Under the pieces are notes generated by a model. The model was given only the letters and a program-made list of their open reading frames with translations, made no database searches and was not told the origin of the DNA. Source: Prinia subflava (lineage: Eukaryota > Chordata > Aves > Passeriformes > Cisticolidae). From it: a DNA stretch of 64,000 bases. The DNA is taken from NCBI RefSeq assembly GCF_021018805.1, contig NC_086248.1, positions 93,711,739 to 93,775,738 of the forward strand. Reading direction: 5' to 3'. Of the stretch, positions 11,766 through 26,346 are shown one piece after another; the stretch's first letter is position 1; the number at the start of each line of letters is the position of its first letter. The translations under genes were made by a program, and so were the position numbers.

Positions 11766-14700
11766 GGGTTGTTTACGAGTGGTTCCAGACAGAGGAGCAT
11801 CGATTAATACGCCCCTTGAGGATACAGGGAGCATCTCTAAATTTTAGTTTTGTTATGGAGGTTGCACGAGCTGCAGCCTCGCTGGTATCTTTCCCTACGG
11901 TTTGGTTGCTATTGCCTCCAGTAACTTGTCACCTTAGCACATTTGGACTTTCACTGGCTGCGTAGTGACAAAATTCTTTGGCAACATATACAGCTGCCAA
12001 GAAACCATCCTGTCATAACTCTTGATGCATTTTAACAAGCCCTTCATCCCATATCAAACAAGCTCCTTGACCATTCCTGGAACATCTCTGCTTTAGTACA
12101 GATCTTTTTCCTAAGGTCATAAAAGATAAATAGTAATTCCTGCTGAAGTGTTATCAGTCATTTTGCAGTGTTTTCATGTTCTGGTAGTCATTCAGCATCA
12201 CAGCTCTGTTGTCAGAATTACATGCCCTAAAGTATTCAAATGTAAAGAACTTTGTTTACCACAGAAGGGCTGGGGGGAAAACATTTGTCTGAGGCGCAGT
12301 GCAAGCACTCAGCCCATAGAGCATTCCTGGATAAATACAGTCAGACCACGTGCTATCACAGTACCGCCGACAGTGCGACAGCCAGAGCTTCTGCACATCA
12401 AGAACAAACCAGGTCTTGCGGAACACGCAGGAGAGAGGACAGAAAATGTGGTAACAAAAGCCTAGATATTAGCTACCATCTCAGAACACCAAAGAATGGG
12501 AACAGCTATGAACATGGAACATGCACTTGACGAAGGCAGGAGCTTACCAAGTGGCCAAAGACACCTACCTGACCAGCTTGTATTTCTTGGCATTTGTGAA
12601 ATACCAAAAATGAAAGAAAGAAATAAGTAAAATCAAGTTTTGCTTGCTACCATCCCTTTCTAGCAGCCAGGAGGCTTGCTCCAAGAATCCTTGCAGGTCT
12701 AACAGATGTCTGAAAGTCAGGCTATGTTCCCTACAAAATGCACTTTCTGTTAAATTCTGCTAATACTTGAAGGTCTTACCACCTCCCAGACAGACTATGG
12801 CATCTTTCATTAGTGCTCAGTTTGGGAAAGTGGCCCTGACTCATATGACCCTCTATTCCCCAAAATAACAAGCAGAAATGGCAAATTTTTCCTTTGCATA
12901 TTTCATCGAAATACATGAGACAGCAGTACAAACCTTGCAAAACCACATTGCAGGCCAACAATTGCCCAGGTCAAGGATCACTACATTGTTGTTTATAATC
13001 AATAAACTACCTGCAGGAGGTTAAAGGATGAGAAAGCATCCAAGCCTTTACAACCAAGAACAGTCATGCAATGTAAACTGTACCACAAACAAAAATAAAA
13101 CCTGAGAGTGATTTTGAGGGAAATGCAGACTCTATTCAGAGGAGTGTTTTGAAGGCTGTTTAATGTACATTTATGAAAACAGGGAATCCTACCAGGCAAA
13201 AAAGCGGTATGCTATTATTATTATGCAATGAATTCCCATGAAGAATACATTATGCCTATTTAACAGAATTAAGATTGTGGAACAAGGAAAGTGACATAAT
13301 TTGAGTGCTTCAAGCTTTTAGTTACAACTAAAGTTACAACTAGTTCATTTCATCAGGAAAGAAAGCCTTCATTAGCCCCAGGGGTGCCTTAAGCAACCCT
13401 GAATGTCATTGGAGAATCTGACCTGCACCAGAAAGTTGTGACATAACTGGCCACCCGATCCTAATGATTCAACACCCTACCCACAGCAGACAGCATTATC
13501 CAAAAAAACCCTTCCCATGGCAGGTGTTTTCTTAACCCACAGATAGCAGAGAGTCTCAGGACACACAGAGGTCAGGGCAGGTTGCTGAGGAAAAGAAACC
13601 ATAAAGCCTGGTTTGCTGTGCAGCAGCCTGTGCCTTGACTAGAAAATTTGAAAACCACGTGTCTAAAGTTTGAATGCTCTGAAGCAAACTTTTATATGAG
13701 AAGTCGTCTTCCTAAAATCAAATATAAGCGCTCAAACCTACCTACTTGCACATGCTCAGTGGAACATCTTATTAAAAATGGTAAAACCACAGGGGCTAAT
13801 TAAGTTTGCATAAAAGGGAAGCTTAACGCAATTGCCAAATTTCAGTGTGTTTAACTTTGTAACAATGATGCTCTGGTAGGATGAAAAAGTAAGAGAACGA
13901 AGGGAATACAGCAATACCCTTACTCAAAACTGCAATTATATAAAGCTAGTGGGCACAAAGAGTGCAAAATTGCATGTCTTTTATACAATGCAATGACAAT
14001 TTAAAATTTAAAATAATTTCCTAGAATCATAATTCTTGGGATGACAGAGGTAGAATTTCAGGTAATCCATTTCTCTCATAAAATATCATCAGTGTTCTGC
14101 ACCTTCACAATTGCTTTTAAGTATTTTCAGTAGTGGTGGGAAAAGTCTTGACACCTAACTGGTTCATTGATTTTGCCTTGTCATCTGATAATAAAGAGTT
14201 CTGAAAAAATGCAGAATTTTGCAGTGTATTGTAAGCTTGCTTTTGTATCATGTTCTGCAAACCCCTGAAAACCAATATTAGCTCCAATTTGTGCAGTGCT
14301 GCCTAGTTGAATGCTGCAATTTTTGCTATAGTCTGAAGTGACCTACGTCAACTAGCCCACACAGCATGACTTTCAAAGATTAGGCTCAAGTGTACCATTC
14401 AAGATTCACTTTCAGTGAATATTCATAAAGACTTGATTTTATGAGTGCTTTTTCCCGTAAAACTCCACCATTTGAATATTTGCAGGAAATTAACATAAAA
14501 GATCCATTTGCATTGCCGAGTCAATATGTATATTTCAAATTCAACTGTCTAGCAAAATTATTTTTTCCAATATTTTGCAAGCAATAATAAAACTACCATG
14601 CAGGTACATTTTAATAGCTGGAGGGGAGTTGATCATGACAACCCAGAAATAATTAACAACTTAAGTTTTAAAGGGGAGGAAATTCTGTATAAGCCAGCGA

Positions 14701-15205
14701 AATAAATATTGAAGTAAAATTTTCTGAAAGCACAGGAGGAGGCGGCAAGTATTTTATAGAGCTGTTAAGAGCCTTTTAACAGCTTTAGAAGTACAGTACA
14801 TCACACCACTTATTTTAGCACCAAAAACTTTCTTTGTTACTAGGAAGGCAGAAACAAAAGACTCTTTTAGGCAACGAGCCTTACAGGCTTCCTTTGCATG
14901 AAACTACAGCCTCACAGTGTACATCTCCACATGGGAAACCCAGAGAAAGGAAACCTCTGCAAGGATTCTTTTGGCAGAGTTTCTTTTCAATGACCATCAC
15001 AGGCTGTAATAATGACCTGTCCAAGCAGGAAAGGCCATCCTATACAGCTGGAGCACTTGGGCTCTGATAATTGACATTTTCTCTCCTCACAGCATCTGTT
15101 ATTTCCTCCACACCTCCTCATACCCCAAGCCATCATGTGCTTTCCTGGCAGTTACCAGCATAGGACATGTCCAAGAAAAAAATTCTTTTTTGTTAGCCCA
15201 TTCTT

Positions 15206-15209
<4 letters not shown>

Positions 15210-15257
<48 letters not shown>
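15210..15257 (+). repeat. Uninterrupted poly-A tract of 48 nt
   Basis: 48 consecutive A residues on the plus strand, flanked by ctttatt on the left and ccaaccaaat on the right. No recognisable retrocopy lies to its left, and there is no standard 10-30 nt spacing from a poly(A) signal. It may be a simple homopolymer expansion. Confidence 0.9.
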
Positions 15258-15259
<2 letters not shown>

Positions 15260-15587
15260 AACCAAATCATTCTTCAATCTATCCTCTGGCCTTCAACTCT
15301 TTTGATATGTTATCTGTACCTAATTAATCCATTTTCTGTTTTCATCATCAACACCTTCTCCACAGTCTCTATCAAATCCCTGCCTCCACTCTTCATCTTC
15401 CTTTAGACCTTCTGCTACCCTCCCCTATTTCATGGCTGCTAGGAGGAGCAGTCAGCAACCAAAACTTCTGTGAAGAGACACCTGAGACATTGCAGACAGG
15501 TTCACCAAAGGTAACATTTCTTCTAAAGATCCTTCCCTCATTTTCAAAGATGTTCTGTGCTTTGTAAAAAACCCAAGGAACAAACAA

Positions 15588-15634
15588 AAAAAATAAACAA
15601 AACAAACAAAAACCCAAACAAACAAACAAAAAAG
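15588..15634. repeat. AAAC-rich low-complexity array
   Basis: Imperfect CAAA/AAAC units on the plus strand. On the minus strand this produces the Phe/Leu/Cys-rich frames at 15393-15652, which are therefore not genes. Confidence 0.8.
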
Positions 15635-15943
15635 ACACCAAACCTTCTCCACAGGTTAGAAAGTTAAATTAGTATTTGTCCAAACATCAAAAAATTAGGC
15701 AATTTTCTAAAGACAGAAAACATCTCCTGTTTTCTCCTGTAAGGATTTGATCACTTTCTATTCAGACCAAGTCTTCAACAGGCATCAGGTCCCTCAAACT
15801 TTTATCATCCTCTGCCCTCAGAATACTTATTTCCCACCCATTTCTGCTACTCAATGTATCCCTCTCCTTCACAGCACAGACATCTCATAAATACTCTGAC
15901 CTTTAGTTTTCTCTCTCTCTTCTTACTCACTTTCCTCTGAAAG

Positions 15944-15991
15944 TCCTCAGTCCAAAGTTCTCCTCAGTTCCTCCTCAGTCCAAAGTTCTCC
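15944..15991. repeat. Direct repeat of a 20-mer
   Basis: The 20-mer beginning tcctcagtcc occurs at 15944-15963 and again at 15972-15991, separated by 8 bp of similar pyrimidine-rich sequence. This looks like a small slippage duplication. Confidence 0.85.
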
Positions 15992-18900
15992 AGAGTCTGT
16001 AGTAAATCCTTTTCTCCTCATGGGTTCTCTCTCTTCTATATGTCATGAGGGAGAGACCTGAAAGAAGCACTCCAGAGCTATAAAAAGGTTATTGCTGTGC
16101 TTTGCTTAGCTACTGGGTTGGCAGACCCAGGAATGATGAACCAAGAGCTTCATCATCTCCAGAGCAGAATCACAGTCCCCTCCTTTCCTCTCCATGAAGG
16201 TCTCCTCGTGCCAGGAGGAGCAATTAAACCTTTCCTGCTGCACCAATGAGATGAGCAGCAAGACAGGGGAGGAGCTGCTGCTGTCTGCCTATCAGCTTTC
16301 TCCTTCAAAGGAACCAAGAAGAAAGCAATTTTGGGGGTTGGCCTGTTTTCTTCCCTTCCTCCCATCCCTTTACAGCTCCCCTGGGCCATCACAGTGCAGA
16401 TTGCCTTTGCAAGGAACAGTGAAAAATTCAAATAATTTCCAGCCACCAGGATCCATTTACTCCCTCATCCCTGGAAGGACATGGCTGCCTTGGCGGACTT
16501 CCTGCAGCTGAATTCAGGTCCTCTCTCCACTTCAGACTGATACAGAGCAAGAGCTGCACCATCCCGCTGTACTATTGTGTCATTTTTCAAAGGCATGCAG
16601 TGCCTGTAGAAGCCTCATTCTTTTCTTTAAAGTAGTGATTCCTCTGCTCCTGGCCCCTTCTTCTTTCAAAAATAATTTAAAAACCGTGTTACATTCAAAG
16701 AGACAGAGGTGCCCTCAGAAACAATGAGTTGAGCTTGTTAAACTTCCACCCGTGAGACACATTAACATTATTCACCACCCTTTGAGGTGTTCATTATTCA
16801 CACTTAACAAGTCCATCTCCTGCAACTGCATCCACATTTTTGCATTAAGATATTTTGTGCACCTTAATCTATACCATAAATTCTGAGGAGCATTGGCATG
16901 CAGGTTTGTGGGATTTCACGCTTTTCTAGAATTGTAGGATAAGTATAGGCTAGTTTAAAAAAAAAAAACCAAAACAAACAAATAAAATTAAGATGGCAGG
17001 TTTAGGGAAGCTATTCAAAGAAGAAACAAAGTGGTCAGAAAATCCAAGTTCTAATTAGAGCTAAAAAATTAATAACTGCATGTCTATATCTTATCTACAG
17101 ATTGAGAAGGCTGATGCTGAATTTAGCAAAGCACCATGATGTGCAGAAAGGAACAAATTGCCAAAGAATTATCTAGTGCAGTAAAATTTCTGCGTTTAAC
17201 TGTCAAATGTCAAAGCCAACCCTTTTTTCTGAAGTTCAAGAAACAGCTTAACTTAGCAGCAAATCTAGTTTCAGCTATGAACAAAAAGGTCTACTACTAA
17301 AAGCTAAAAATGGAAAGTATTATACAGTGGCCAAATGCTCCAACGGACCGGTCCTGTGAAATGTTAGAGAGTGGTCAGTAATTAATATCCCATGGCAAAA
17401 GAAAATTGGTAGTAGGATCCTGCCCTTTATAAGTCTTCCAGATGATCAACTAAAAGAGAAATAGGATTAACAATATGAAAATACACACTAATAGTTGCAG
17501 CAAGGAATTATGGATTTACATCTTTGCTGGTGAAGATGCTCTAAAGGGTAAGATTAGAAATTCCTTCCAAGTGCTGGGTGACAGCACAGGGAAGCAGAGA
17601 AGCCTCCCACAGCAAGAAAAGTGACTGCAGATGAAACAGACCTTTTGTTTTCTTCCACAAAACCTCCAGAGGAGCAGCTCAGTGAGGAAAGGTTGATTTA
17701 ACAACATTCTAGTTGAATAAATGTAGATCTAGAAAGTTTGATACACAACGCCAGTGGGAGACAAGGACACAGCACAGGAAGCATGTCAGGATAATCAGAG
17801 GGAAAGGGTGCTGGTAGAGGATGCAGCAGAATGAATCCAAGAGCTGACTGCTGCCCAAATGGGCAGTCCCACTCCGCCCAGAGGATTTAGCAGATTGAAT
17901 CCACTCACCAAGGAGTCAAGTGAGTGCCAAAATTGGGTACAAGGATATTGGCAAGAACAGGATCATCCATTCTAAGTGTGGCAAGCTTTTAGATGGTCAC
18001 ATTTTGCTTTGAGGAAACAGATGTGTATTTATCTGATCTTTGAAGTCTCCTTCTGAGGCCAGGGCTGACGGCAGTTTTTGAACCACTTATGTAGAGTGAG
18101 GCATGACTTTCTAGTGTATCATGCTTCCTGGTGTCTTTGTCCTTCACAGAAACTTTGGAGGGGAAGAGGCCCAGAGAATTCAAAAACTACTAGTAAAGGC
18201 AAAGGAAGATATCTAAATTAGTTATAGCATTGCTGGGAAAGGAGGCAGAACTCAGCCATGATACACTCTCCTTGGCTGTACTCAGTCCATCTGGAATTAC
18301 ACATATTTCCTTGATAAGGCACAGCCCATGATGACCAGGATCTTAACAGCTACATCAGAAAACAGAGGAAAAGGGACAGAATCTGTGTCTAAGATAAATA
18401 GGATATCATTAAATAGACAAAACCATAGGAAAATGTGTTCCGTTTGTTTTGTGAGAGGCAGAACTACTTTGCACCATTGCCATTGCATTTTCATGACCAT
18501 CCTAATGAATACACTCAAATGTCAGTGCAATTTTCATCAGGAGTATGCAAAAAATGCAAGCAATTTGGTACAGTCATAGTCCAATTGTAAAATCTCCGAG
18601 GAAACGTAAATTCTAATGTCCCAGTTCTCCTAAGGGAAGGGAAACAAACTGTATGTGCACCAATATGCTTCTACTGATACAGCTGAAGACTGGAAAATGT
18701 AGCTTTATCAATATTGCCACAACAATGAAGCCTGTGCACATAGAGAAGGTTCAAATGTAGCAGGCAATGATCCCCTTGCACATCATTTAAATAAGATATA
18801 TGTATATATATTTTAATCAAGGTAATTTGCTTAATATGTAATTTTATAAATCTCATAATTAAGAGGGGGTTTTGCCTTTTTTTTTACAGAGTTGCTCTTG

Positions 18901-21900
18901 GAGCAATGAAAAACTATCAGGCTCAAGTGAGGGTGCAAATTGCTGGGGGTTCCTGTAGCCTCAGCCACACATCCATAGGCTTAGACAGGGACTGGACAGA
19001 GAAGTCTCATTCCATTAGGATACTCTGCAGAGGAGAGTGACAGCTGCATTCACAGGAAAAGCCTCAAGACCAGTGAGGACACATGACTTGGCTTGGGCCC
19101 AAGCAACACAGTTGAGGTTTAAATCCTCTCATTCAAGGACACCTTGACAGAAATCACGCAAACATCTGTATTTATGCCTTCCCAGCTTTTGGATGTTTGG
19201 GATAGAGCAAAGTAATTACTGTCATCATCCACACACTTGATGTTAATTTTTAATACTAATTTTACCAGGTAACACTAAAGATACCAGCATATCAGCATAA
19301 CATGAGGATAACAGTGTAAATGAGAAAGTGGGCTCATATTACAGTCCAGTTTTCAGGGCCAAGATGACTATTAATGAAACAACTTATTTGCATATTTTAA
19401 GGGTGCAATTTACTCCCTGGTCTTTAAAATAGATTCCACAAGTCTCTTGAATACATACTGCTTTTTTGAAATTAATTTCCAAAAGAAAGTCATTATTTTT
19501 CCATTGATCTCTACAAATTATTTAAGAAGCAGTTGTTTCCAAAAAAAAAAAAAAAACAAAAAACCAAACAAACAAAACCCAGAAACCCTGAAACATTTCC
19601 CTTAAGCTTTTTTGAAACTCACTCAAAATTAACTCACTTCTATCAATCACTGATATGTACTTCATGGTTTGTTTTCTAAGCATTTCATTGTACATCCAGC
19701 CTTTTGACACTTGTTTTCTGCTTTAAAATCTTTCAACAGTTTTAGAATTATTTAATTTTTAATTTATTTATCCAGTTATCTCCATAGTAATCTAGTGCTC
19801 ACCATCAAAATTCGTTTCCAGCTTTAATTCTTTTGTACCACTTGGGGTCTATGCACAATTTCCCAATTTGAATTTACCTAAATTCAGGATGTAAAGTAAA
19901 CTTAAGTTATTTAGTTATTTCTCTCTTTTTTCCTTTTTTTTCTTTTTTTTAAAGGACAAACATATTTTGGAACTACAAAAATATCAATATTTAGTCATCT
20001 TTTTTCCCTCTCCACAATTCAATATTACAGAACTATCTCCCATCTTTCAGCCTCATGGGAATAGCTTCACCAAAATCTGCAAGAAAATTTACTCAGAAGG
20101 GTTGAGAAGCATAAATTTGGTATAAGCATCTGTAGGGGAACAGCTCTGAAGAAATTTTCATTTGGAAGTCATGATACAGGAAGATTGGTTAAATTCTGAG
20201 CAGTCTTACAACAGAAGTGGAGTCTGGAAAACCCTGAAGACAATTCCAGCCTTTGAGGGGTTGGGAGGTAGCCCAGGGTATCAACTCAGGACCTCCAGCA
20301 TGACTCAAAACAAGACAGCTCAGGTTACCCAGATTAAGATTTGTTTCTCTGTATTTTTTTACCGTTTCAACTGTTGAACTGAAATGTTCGGTGTCCAAGT
20401 AAAATCATGTGTCTAGCTGGGAGATTAATTCTTTCTCTTTTGACAGTTTCTCAAATTAGTGTGACTCAGCTCCTGGTCAAATGACAGATGACAAAAACCA
20501 GAGTCAAGATGTAGAATTCTTTCCACCTACGGTGTGCTGACAAAATTTTAGGATACAGTATCCCTCTTAGGATATTTTAGAAGGTTCTTCTCTTCCTTGT
20601 TTCTAAGTTGGTTTTGTGATGTTTTGGCCTATGTAAGGGTCATACTCAACTTGTGGAACAAGGAAAGCCTTCCAAGGCTTTACTTCCAGGAAAAATATTA
20701 TCCACAAAAAAGTCCAGAAATTAACAAGAGGAGCAAAATAAACATCTGCAATTTGAAACTTATTCCTGTTCTGTAATGTGAAAGAGGAGCTTGCTTCCAT
20801 AAAGCTGATTCATCCTCTTTCCTGAGCATTTGTTTAAAGAAAGGATAACTACAACTGAACTGGGGTGAAATGTTTGCTCCACATAACCCATGCATTGTCA
20901 CACATATCTTCTTCCAGTAGCAGACAACCTCCTCCACTTGCCAGTGCTCTTTCCTATTCCAGTGAGATGAAAACTGCTAGTAGGCAAATAGAGTAGAAAA
21001 GGAGCTGACAAGATACAGTGTCTTGCCTTCCCCCTGCTCCATACCCCAACTCCAAGTCTTTTTATTTTGAGCATTTTCTGTAAAGGCTGAGTGCAGAAAG
21101 TGCCTGCTAGTCCTCAGCATTCGTGACCAATCTGTCAGGCTCTTGTAATCAAGAGCTGGGATACTTCTCCCTGCCACATAAAGCTCCCGAGGGTGGATCC
21201 ACTGATACATCAGGGAAGCCTGAACTAAAGCACCAACAGCAGCACAAAAGAAGAGAGCTGAAATAGCACGAGGAGCAGGGACTCGAGGGTGTTTGTTTCG
21301 CCTGATGCCATGAACCCAAATACTCCTGGCTATGAAAAAAGCATATGTGAAACACTCCTGGTCTGATAAATAGGACATGTTTTTACAAATGTAAATGAAA
21401 CACTGAGCATCACTGAAACCATCTGAAACCTGTTTGATATGTTAGTCCACAGTAGCAGTCAGATAGCAAGTGACAGGCAACTTGAAAGATGCTGAAAGCC
21501 TTCCTTTTGAAGCTGTCAGACTTAACACCAGCTCTCCATTATAGAAACTCGCCCCCACCCCACAGAAATACTGAGGGCTTATTTGACTGTATTGCAGATG
21601 AAAATAGAAATAAAATATCCATGGACAGGTTGCCAACATACTTTAGCCTGGATGTGGAGTACTGATCTCTATAAAACTCAGTTCATGTTTTCTCAGCATT
21701 TTGCTTCTCTCTAAAAAGCCAACGAGGGGACCATGTTCTGTGACGAAGACATCTGTTCAGTAGAACTGTTTTATTTGGACACTTACAGTGCCTCCTGACA
21801 TATCCTGAGTCAAATTTACCTTCATAGGAGCACCACACAATGATAACTTGCTCATCACCAAATCGAACTGGATCAAGTTGACAAGGAATTAAATATTTCC

Positions 21901-22642
21901 ATCATCTAATACTACATTCCCAAAATACACACATAAGCCCGAAGTAATACTTCATACATTCCTCTTCCATTTTGCTTCAAAGATTAAGCAAAAGATTGAC
22001 AGTATTTACCAGTACCCTAATTGTTCAGGGGAGAATGTTAAGAACTGTGAAATAAGCTTCAGCTAAGTGATTGCAGGTAGAATAAGGTTATAAGAGTTTT
22101 AAATACATGATGAATAGGTTTTTGTGTCTTTTGTACTGAGAGCAGATAGTGAGGCTTTCCTGAGGAATAATTTGGTCTGCCTAAATTAGGTTCCTTTGGA
22201 GAATAGTTCAGAGGAGGAGCCAAGACACCACTTCAGGTGCTGACTGACTCCCTAAGGGTCATATCTTGACTTCCTTAGGTGAAGAGTCACATGTCAGAGA
22301 TACATCTGACTTTTATCTCAGAAGTCTTGGCAAACTTTATGGATGCATCTCCAAATCAACTACAAAATTTTTCAGTGCATCTCACATTTAAATGTTTACT
22401 ACTGTAATGATTATGAAATAATTTTCAAACAACTGTCCCAGAACAAAATAGCAAAGAGCTCATTTATGCCAACCTCAGGCTACACTGAAGTGGTACTTAG
22501 CTACATTTAACATTCTTAGTTCCATAGCTGAGTAATTTAAGTAATTTTTTTTAAAAACAAGTTGTTCATATTAATAATTTGAAGCAACTTATATTGACTA
22601 GTTACAGGCCAGCTCTTCAACTGGCACAAGGACACAATGCTA

Positions 22643-22698
22643 CTGTTGTCACCACATCATATAAACCCTGCTGTTGTCACCACATCATATAAACCCTG
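22643..22698. repeat. Perfect 28-bp tandem duplication
   Basis: Two identical 28-bp copies (22643-22670 and 22671-22698) beginning ctgttgtcac lie directly head to tail. Perfect identity suggests a recent duplication, or a variable number of copies between individuals. Confidence 0.95.
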
Positions 22699-25049
22699 AC
22701 ACCTGGCTTTGAAGACTCCTCCTGACTCAGATCACAACTGAAGATGTAGCCCACAGTTTAAAATTCACTGAAAAACATTTCAGCCCTCAAACTTAATATT
22801 TGCTTGTGTTCATGCCATAAAGCTCAATGACTATAATAGTCATGGAAAATTAACACTGAAGGGGAACAGACTAATTTAGAATGAATTTGTTTTAAACGTG
22901 GATGAAGACAATTCATTTGCCTGATTGCCTAGAGAAATGAAGTTTTGGATGATGAAATTGTGACCAGCTGTTGAGAGAACAGGAAACTCAAAAACCTGGA
23001 GAATGAAGGGGAAGGCAGAAGTCAGCATAGAGGAGAAAACCGTCCAATTTCTGTAGGAAGAGAGTCAAGACAGCAAACAGTCTGGAGGTGAAATAAGACA
23101 GTAATTCTTACAAAGATTTGGAAGTTTAGTTGTAAGAAAATTTTAGGATTAAAAGGGTGAATAAATTTTATTTTTTTTTTAAATCTAGGTTGTGCTTCTG
23201 CTTTGTAGCTGCTTGGGAACCTTTCAAATAGACTGTGACAAAATATTTTATGGGTAAAATTTACCTTTTTCTGCCACATTTTTAAATTTGCTTCTGCCAT
23301 GTGGTCACTAGTCTGTCATAAACAGGCTCAGCCTCAGCATCCAGCCTAGGAGAGTGTCATTTGCATTGGGCTGTTCACATCATCATTTCTTTTCTGGGAC
23401 CCTACCACACATGGATGGGTTCAGATCTCTGTCAGACACCTCAGAAACTGGAGCTAACTGGCCAGCTTCATGTGGCAATAGGGACTGGCTGAGGAATTCA
23501 GCTTTCCCTTTGCAGTCTGCATTTACACAAACCCCATCAAATTAGCTGTGGCCATTACCAACTTCTAATTAGGCCTCTCTCAAGAGAAGGTCATAGACAA
23601 TTGAAAGGAGAAAAAAGGTTGGCCAAAAAATTTAACAGCCTGAACTACAGGAGCTTTGCTTCAAAACCACTCAAATATCACAGACCTCTTACAAGGGAAG
23701 GAGATGAGAGGTGCACTCTGCCTTAGGGTGGCCCTAAGGTCTGTTTTTCCTAAACCAGGAAGCCTGCAAGGATCCATAGTTTTCAGGTAGGTGCTGAAGT
23801 CAATTACATTTTAGTGAACAGAGTTTTGAGAGAATTCTCTTCCCTTAATGTATTCCAGAATCACGAAGCAAGAATGCTTTACACTGGGACAGTCTCACAT
23901 CACAAACAATTTGGCTGCAATTAAAAGAGAAAACACTTGATACTTTGTTTTGCAAGTGAACATGAAAAAGCCTGACAAACAGTCCCTTAAATCCTTAACA
24001 GTGACTTAAGGAAAAAAATAACGAAATGAAACTATGGGGAGGTTAATGCAGATACCAGATGGGAGACTTAGAGGAATGTCTGCAGTTAGCAGCACGAGGA
24101 AATCTGAAGGCCAATATGTGCAGACATTACGGCAGATAAGGTAGTGGAAAGTAATCCTCACAATGAGATAATATAGCTTTTTCATATAATTATGATATTT
24201 GAAAAACGTAGTAACTTCATTTGAAATATCGACATCTAGTCAGCATAAGCTATAACATTAATAGGCTGAGTAAAGAGAATAAATAGTTTTATCCTATTTA
24301 ATCATAAATTTGCCTTAATGACCTTTATCTGATTATATGAGCAGCCCAAGCAACAATATTAAATAAATAAATAGAATATTAAAAGATTGTTAGCAGATAA
24401 GCTGCTTGGAAATTTCCAGATTAAATGTATTTGGGGGAGGGAGCTCTGTCATTTACCAGTATATACATTTTCAAAATTAAGATGACTGCACAGGTGCTCC
24501 AGCTGAGCCTCAAGTCTGTTGCTGTCCCTGCCCATTGCTGTGAAAAACCTCTCCTTGGCACCCTAGTGGGAACCAAACGATTTTTCAGGAGAGCTGCTGG
24601 TTTGGCCAAAAAACAAAAACAAAACAAGCACAAAAAGATAAGACAGCCTCACAACTAAAAAGCATTCTCTCTCATTACACACAAATAACAATTATTACAG
24701 CTTTCCAATGTGATTGACCTAAAGAATTAATAAAAATGTAAAATCTAGGTTGAGCTCTTAAGTTTGTATAAAGCACAGAAAATAAACTTCTGTTCCCAGG
24801 TGGGCACTGCACTGCTTCACACAATTTGTTCCACCTTGCCTGAACAGACTCATATACATTTTCTCAGCACCACTGGCAGCATGAAATAATAATAAAAAAC
24901 TAATAATAAAATCGCAGTTCCTCCCTTCCACTACAATTTTCTCCCCTCTTTAATTTTCTTCCCAACTCTTGTTTTCTTATTTTTTTATGCTGCCAAACCT
25001 TCAATTTAATTGGAGAACTGATTCACTTAGAGCAAAATTTGGTACATTT

Positions 25050-25146
25050 GGTGTTTATTTGTTTGGGGGCTTTGGTTTTTTTTGGTTGTGTGTGTGTTTC
25101 ACTTTTTTTGTTTTTTTGGTTTGGTTTGGGTTTGGTTTTTTTAAAC
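25050..25146. repeat. T/G-rich low-complexity tract
   Basis: A run of GTTT, GGTTT, TG and poly-T units on the plus strand. It explains the Phe/Gly-rich frame at 24969-25154 and the Lys/Pro/Asn-rich frame opposite, neither of which is a gene. Confidence 0.8.
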
Positions 25147-26346
25147 AAGTCTGATTCCCAACATCATCCCAGAAAGCTTTGCTGATAGACTGGAGCAGGC
25201 AAAAGATGCAAATCAGTACTTCTGCCAAAGTCAGACCTTCACCATAAGTCAAGGTGCCTGATAACTTTCTAAACAGGCTTGATTAGTAAAGCAAAAAAAA
25301 TATATATTATAAAGAAATTCTCAAATGCAGGTGTTATCACAGAATGACACTGGCTGTGTGATCAGGACAGATAATGTTTTATCCTGGCTTATGGATATAT
25401 TTGCATCTAGAGATCAAAATGAGAATTTTATCCCATTGGCAAGTATAGAATCCATTTTTTAATGGGAAAAGAAGGCTACAACATGGGTCTATCTTTGTAA
25501 AAGACTTATATACACATATATCTCAGATACAGCAGAAAAATAAAATATTGTAGGCAAATAAATGAGCCTTAATATGGGTTAAAACAATACTTCTGTGACT
25601 GACATTTTATCCTTGCAAGTTTCTGAAGTCTAAAATATTCTACAGGTGATTTCTCTACCCTGAGATTTCCTCCAGTCCCGTGAACTTCACTTTCCACTCT
25701 TGCGACGTGTCCTGTTCAGGTCCAACAGGGAAAGCAACTGCTTTCCTCACTGGCTGACAATCCTCCAGAAGAGCCCCTCTGAGCACTGCCCAGAGGTACC
25801 TGAGCAGGGGTGGGTGTGCTCAGAAGCAGCTGTTCTGTTATAAATGACCACACCTCTGCACAGCAATGCTCATCCTACCCTGCACACTACAAGGAGCTCA
25901 GATCAGGGGTCATCATTTCCTAGATACATTTGCTTTTGGTCTTAAATTACATATTTAATTTTGTAGGAGAGAGGAAATGACAGATGTCTTATGTTTTGGT
26001 AAAGAAAGCTTGCTTTAATGGTAGGAAGAGGTTTCTGATAGTGGAGCATGATCCATACTGAAGGTTCAGTCTATATATGTCTCTTGAAAAGAATTGCATG
26101 TGCATTAAGAACCAGAAAGCATTATGTATTTGATTAGACATTTAATTTTGAAATATATCATATTGAACATTTTATGTATTTATATTTGCATACAGTAATG
26201 AAAAAATTGAGTTTGATATTCACAATGAAATTCAGAGTCCTCTAGCATTGCACTCCCTTACTCTCCCATATCATCAATGTCTCTAATTCCCCTTCCTTAC
26301 CTGCTAACTCACCCTGACTGATCCCTCAGCCTCCTTTCTTGACTTT

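Larger units (their letters stand above)
11766..26346. other. Intergenic DNA between USH2A promoter and CR1 copy
   Basis: About 14.6 kb of AT-rich sequence with many stop codons in all frames and no exon that I recognise. It holds the poly-A tract at 15210-15257, AAAC-type arrays near 15.6, 16.97 and 19.55 kb, a duplicated 20-mer at 15944-15991 and a 28-bp tandem duplication at 22643-22698. Open frames of 60-130 codons are present, but none shows protein-like conservation or a known motif. Confidence 0.6.

Noticed and set aside
11327..11834. 150-157 codon open frames in the CpG island
   Set aside because: These are Ala/Arg/Pro/Gly-rich translations of CpG-island DNA present on both strands. 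The segment is better explained as the USH2A promoter and non-coding exon.
12250..12600. Possible LTR-like remnant
   Set aside because: Some phrases looked LTR-like but I could find no paired terminal repeats, primer site or target duplication.
15393..15652. Phe/Cys/Leu-rich frames resembling a membrane protein
   Set aside because: The hydrophobic run is the translation of an AAAC-type low-complexity array.
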